Of a stretch of DNA of 64,000 nt, positions 60,341 to 64,000 are shown one piece after another (position 1 is the stretch's first letter; the number at the start of each line of letters is the position of its first letter). The notes beneath the pieces are model-generated. The model did no database searches. It had not been told where the DNA came from and saw only the letters and a list, made by a program, of their open reading frames with translations. The translations under genes were made by a program, and so were the position numbers. The DNA is from Aquila chrysaetos chrysaetos (taxonomy: Eukaryota > Chordata > Aves > Accipitriformes > Accipitridae), in the NCBI RefSeq assembly GCF_900496995.4, contig NC_044018.1, positions 28,748,047 through 28,812,046 on the forward strand. The letters are read 5' to 3'.

Positions 60341-63130
60341 CGGCTCCGATGAAGGCGGCCGTGGGAAGAAGCGGGGAGCGCCGGGCGGACGAACCGGCAC
60401 CGACGCCGGCACCGGGCTGCCAAACCGGTGCCCGGTGTCCGGGGTGCGGCGTCGGGAGTGCGGTGCCCGGCGCTCCCTCGCCGGTCCCTGGAGCGCGGCG
60501 TCGGGCTGTCCGTCCGCGGTACCCCGTACCGGTACTCGGCTGTGTCCGTGAGCTGTACCCGGTCCCGGTATTCGGTACCCGGTCCCGGTGCTCGCTGCTC
60601 CGTGGGCGGTACCCGGCGACTCCCCGGGGAGACGGTACGGTTGGACTCGGTTCAGTACGGTGGGTGCGCAGCGCTCAGCACCCGGGAGCATCTTCCAGCC
60701 CCTTCCCTCTTATAGGGGCGGCGCGGAGGGTCCCCATGGGCCGGTCCCACCGAGCGGGGCCTCCCCGCGTCCTCGCCCTAACAATGGGGAGCGGCGGAGC
60801 CGCGGCACCTCTTATGGGGCGGCCGGAGCGGCGGCGGCGCCGGGCCTGTCCGTCACGGCCCGGATTAGCCCGGCGGGTGGCTGCGCCCCGGCCCCGTGCC
60901 CAGAGAACGGCCGGAGAGGGGGGGGGCGACGGGGGGGGCGGGGGGGACCGGCAACCCCCCCCCCCCCACTCCCCGCCACGCCCGGCCCCGCCGCCCCGCG
61001 TACACGCTCTACCGGCACCGAGAAACCGGTAGGGTCTGGGAGAGCTCCCGGTGCGAGGAGGAGCACGGCCCGGAATAGTCCGGGATAGCTCCCGGCGCAC
61101 GGAGGGAGCGGGGGACGGGGATAGCCCGGGATCTCCCGGGATAGCCCGGGGGAGTGGAGTGTGACGGGATTTTCCGGGATAGCCCCGGGCGCACGGGAGG
61201 GGCAGAGTCCCGGGGCAGCCCGGGGCGCACAGGGGACCACGGTCCCGGGACAGACCGGGGACACCGTCCCGGGACAGCCCGGGTTTGGGAGGGGGGGACG
61301 GCGGACGTGCAGCCCCTTCCCGGGCCGCGGGACCGCCGGGGCTGCCCCGGTCCCCGGTGCCGGTCCGGAGCCCCCGGCCCGCCTGTCCCGGCCGCCGCCC
61401 GTACCGGTCGGTGCCCGGTGCGACGGGGCGGCCGCATCCTCTCGCCGCTCGGGGCCGGGCTGTCCCGGCGGCAAAGCGGGCCGGGCCGGGCCGGTTGCGG
61501 ACGAAGCCGAACGGCCACCGAACCTGCACCCCGGGGACACCCACCCCCCCCCCGCCCCGCGAAAGTGCCCGTGGGCGTCCCCGATATTTGTAACCCCCGT
61601 GGGTGCGACACGGCCCCGGGGAGCCCGGCCTGGGTCAGCACCGAGCGTCGGAGGGAGGGAGGGGGGAGAGGGGGAGGGATGGGGGGGGGAGAGGGATGGA
61701 GGGAGGGATGGAGGGAAGGGCAGGGGGGGTGTCGGGGGTGGGGGGGGGGGGGGGGCCTGGCGTGCCCACGGTCAGGCCACGGTGACAGCGGACCGGTGCT
61801 GACACGCGTCTCGGTGGGGGACGAGGGTCTGTCCCTGTTGTCCCCCGCTCGGGGGGGGGGGGGGGGGGGGGGCGGTTGGGCGGGTGTGAAGTCTCCGGTG
61901 CGGGGCGGGGGGGGTAATCCCCCCGCGGCGGTTTCCCCGGACCAGTCATGCGGGGCCGGATTAGCCCCCCCTCACCCGTCACGGCCCGGGGCCGCCGCTC
62001 ACGATTTCAATTCAAGGACGGACAAAGCCCGGGGGGGGGGGGGGGGGGGGGGAACGGGGACGGAGGAGGGGGGGGGGTCGCCTCGCACCGGGCACCCCCC
62101 CCCACCCGCACATCACCCCCTCCCCCGACCCGGGAGGTGACCGGGGACCGCCCCGGGGTCTGCTCCAGGCCGGCGGCTCCCGCCCCGGTTCCCGGCCGGG
62201 CCAGGCGGTGTCCGCGCCCTCGGGCCGCCGCCCCGTCGGGGCTCCCGGGGCTGAGGTCAGCGGCCGCGGGGAGGCCCCGGGGCGCGGCCGGGAGGGCCCT
62301 GCCCGGGGCCGTGCCACCAACGGCGGGGCCCAAAAACGACCCCCCCCCCCCCCACCCCGCGCCCCGCTCCGTCCCCGGACCCCCCCGCCACCCCGGTGCC
62401 CCGCGCTTCACCCCCCCCTTCTGCTGCCGCCACGCAACTCAACGGCGGCCCCGGGGGGGAGCGATGCTCGGGAACAGGCACCCCCCCCACCCCCACCCCC
62501 CCCAGCCCCGGGGTGTCCGCGGGAGCCCGGCGGCGCGGAGCGGCTCCCGCAGCCGTCGGAGCGGCCGGTACTGCCGGTGTCCCCGGATCGTCCGTCCTTA
62601 CCTGCCCGGGGCGGGGGGGGGGGGGGGGGGAACGGGGGACCGCTCGTCCCGTTCCGTCCCGTCGCACCGAGCAAGGATGGACGGACGGATGGAGGGACGC
62701 GGGGGTGGTCGGACGGACGGACAGCAGGACGGACAGACAGACAGAGGGACGGACGGACAGCGGGACAGCTGGGCGGATCGAGGGGGGGGAAGGAGGGAAA
62801 GGGGGGGGCGGGAGCCGGGGGTGCCCCGCACCGGTTGCCAGTCCCTGCCCGGTCCGTGAGCACCGGAACGGGCTCGGTACCGCCGGTACGGCGGGGGGGC
62901 TTCCAGCCTGGCCTGGGGCCGGGACCCCTGTGCGGGGGGGAGCACCCCTGGGACCCCCATGCGGTTATTGGGGGTCCCCTGCCCCCCCCCCCGTGAAGCA
63001 CAGGGCACCCCCCTCCTCACCACGCCCCCCTCCCCCGGACGGTGCTCTGCCCCCCCCCCCGATGCTCATGCCGGGGGGGGGGGGAGCCACCGGGACCCCC
63101 CCCCCGCTCCCCTCCACACCATCACTCCCC
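60340..63130. other. WNT1 upstream intergenic CpG-rich DNA
   Basis: No gene supported. It contains GC-rich degenerate words (CCCGGTACCGG), a short repeat GGGATAGCCCGG around 61080-61220, a purine-rich GGGA/GGAT tract at about 61645-61725, G runs (61735-61755, 61850-61872, 62031-62052) and a GGAC/GACA tetranucleotide patch at about 62673-62770. In human the next gene in this direction is WNT10B, divergent from WNT1. None of its coding exons are visible here. Confidence 0.55.
62673..62770 (+). repeat. GGAC/GACA tetranucleotide repeat
   Basis: Imperfect tandem GGAC, GGAT and GACA words, with longest clean parts GGACGGACGGAC and GACAGACAGACA. Confidence 0.8.
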
Positions 63131-63139
63131 CCCCCCCCC

Positions 63140-63425
63140 GCGCACTGCTGCAGCCGCTGCCATGGAAACGGCTCGCGGCTCTCGCGAGCTCGCCGCCCCC
63201 CCCCCTTCCCCCCCCCCGCCTTCCCGCGGCGCCCCCGGGCCCGGTGCGGGGGGGGGCGGGGGGGGGGGGGGGGGGGGGGAAACGGGAATAGGGGTTGGGG
63301 GGGGGGCCGGGGGACACACCGGGCGCTCTCGCGAGATCGGCGCGATCGGGCCTCCGCTTCCGGCGGCGGGAGCGGTGCAGAGTCAGCTGCGGGCGGGGGG
63401 CGCCACCGGTACCGGCACCAGGTGC
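63140..63425. promoter_or_regulatory. CpG-island promoter-like segment with a TCTCGCGAGA motif
   Basis: A perfect palindromic TCTCGCGAGA at 63327-63336, plus CTCTCGCGAGCTCG near 63179. Both sit in CpG-dense DNA with CCATGGAAACGG upstream. TCTCGCGAGA is a well-known motif of TATA-less, often bidirectional promoters. No downstream exon was identified, so the gene it might serve is unknown. Confidence 0.35.
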
Positions 63426-63850
63426 GGGGGGGGGGGGGGGGGTGTCCGCACAGGGAGGGGGGGTCCGGGGTGTTGTGTATGGGGGGGGGTGCACTGCACC
63501 GGGGGGGGGGGGGCACGCACGGTGGGGGGGTGGAGGGGGCGCGGGGGGTGTACGGTATGTTGGGGGTGCGGAGAACCGGAGGGGGGGGGGGGTGATTGCA
63601 CCGGGGAGGGGTGATGCGGTGCAGCGGGAGGGGCTCGGGGGTACCGGGGGGGGGGGGCGGGCAGCGCCTGTGGGGCTGTGGCGGGCGGGGCGGGGGGGCG
63701 GGGCGATGCGGCGGGGGGGGGGGAGCGGTGCAGCGCGGGGGGGGGTGGTGGAGATTTGGGGGTGCGCTGCAATCCGGAGGGGGGGGGGGGGTGCGTTGGA
63801 GGGGTGCAGTGTGAGCGGGGGTGGGGGTGGGGGGGCTACCGTCTCCGGGA
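63426..63850 (+). repeat. G-run-rich simple sequence
   Basis: Dense GGGGGGGG runs separated by short words such as GTGCACTGCACC, GTGCGCTGCA and GTGATGCGGTGCAGC, a loosely repetitive G-rich tract. Open frames on both strands (poly-Gly or poly-Pro) are not genes. Confidence 0.8.
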
Positions 63851-64000
63851 GGGGGCCGGGAATTCGGGGAGCGTCGCGCCGAGGGGCTGCGGGGGGGGCG
63901 CGGGGGCGGGTGGCAGCCCACGGCCGGGAGGGGCGTGCTGCGGTGCGGGGGGCGCTGGGTCTGTCCCCCCCCACCTTGCCGGGGAGGCTGCAGAGCTGGG

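Noticed and set aside
60340-64000. A first exon of WNT10B at the right edge
   Set aside because: WNT10B is the expected next gene by synteny, but none of its conserved Wnt motifs or N-terminal residues appear in any frame.

Overview
This is vertebrate nuclear DNA, almost certainly from a bird. The DNA is extremely GC-rich, with many long G or C homopolymers, tiny introns, abundant minisatellites and no interspersed repeat that I can recognise. That is the look of a small avian (dot-type) microchromosome. Protein similarity is high to human orthologs throughout. No species can be named from the sequence alone.

The window holds one conserved syntenic block, the counterpart of human 12q13. Left to right: LMBR1L (+, first exon missing at the left edge), DHH (+), RHEBL1 (+), KMT2D/MLL2 (+, 54 coding exons, about 5,424 residues), PRKAG1 (+), DDN/dendrin (+, about 408 residues) and WNT1 (-). 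Gene order and relative orientation match human, including the opposite strand of WNT1. I rebuilt every exon by hand from splice sites and similarity to remembered human proteins. The exon phases close exactly for LMBR1L (464 residues visible), DHH (413), RHEBL1 (184) and PRKAG1 (331).

KMT2D, DDN and WNT1 close only after allowing 5, 5 and 1 single-base shifts respectively. All eleven are +1 and each can be placed in a G or C run, so I read them as homopolymer length errors in the assembly rather than gene decay.

The genes have related jobs but I see no operon-like logic. KMT2D writes H3K4 methylation at enhancers. PRKAG1 (AMPK) and RHEBL1 (mTORC1 side) belong to nutrient sensing and share an identical GTCACGTGGG promoter motif. 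DHH and WNT1 are morphogens, LMBR1L is a membrane protein linked to Wnt signalling, and dendrin is a WW-domain ligand of podocytes and synapses.

Non-coding content: about 6 kb between DDN and WNT1 holds three minisatellite fields (10-, 33- and 17-bp units) and three relatively AT-rich unique islands, one a plausible WNT1 3' enhancer. KMT2D carries a coding 33-bp minisatellite, 16 units of an 11-residue Met/Gln repeat, near the polyQ region of mammals. The right 3.8 kb is WNT1 upstream CpG-rich DNA with no gene that I can support. I found no mobile element, virus-like element, CRISPR array, rRNA or tRNA, and no clearly new multi-gene system.
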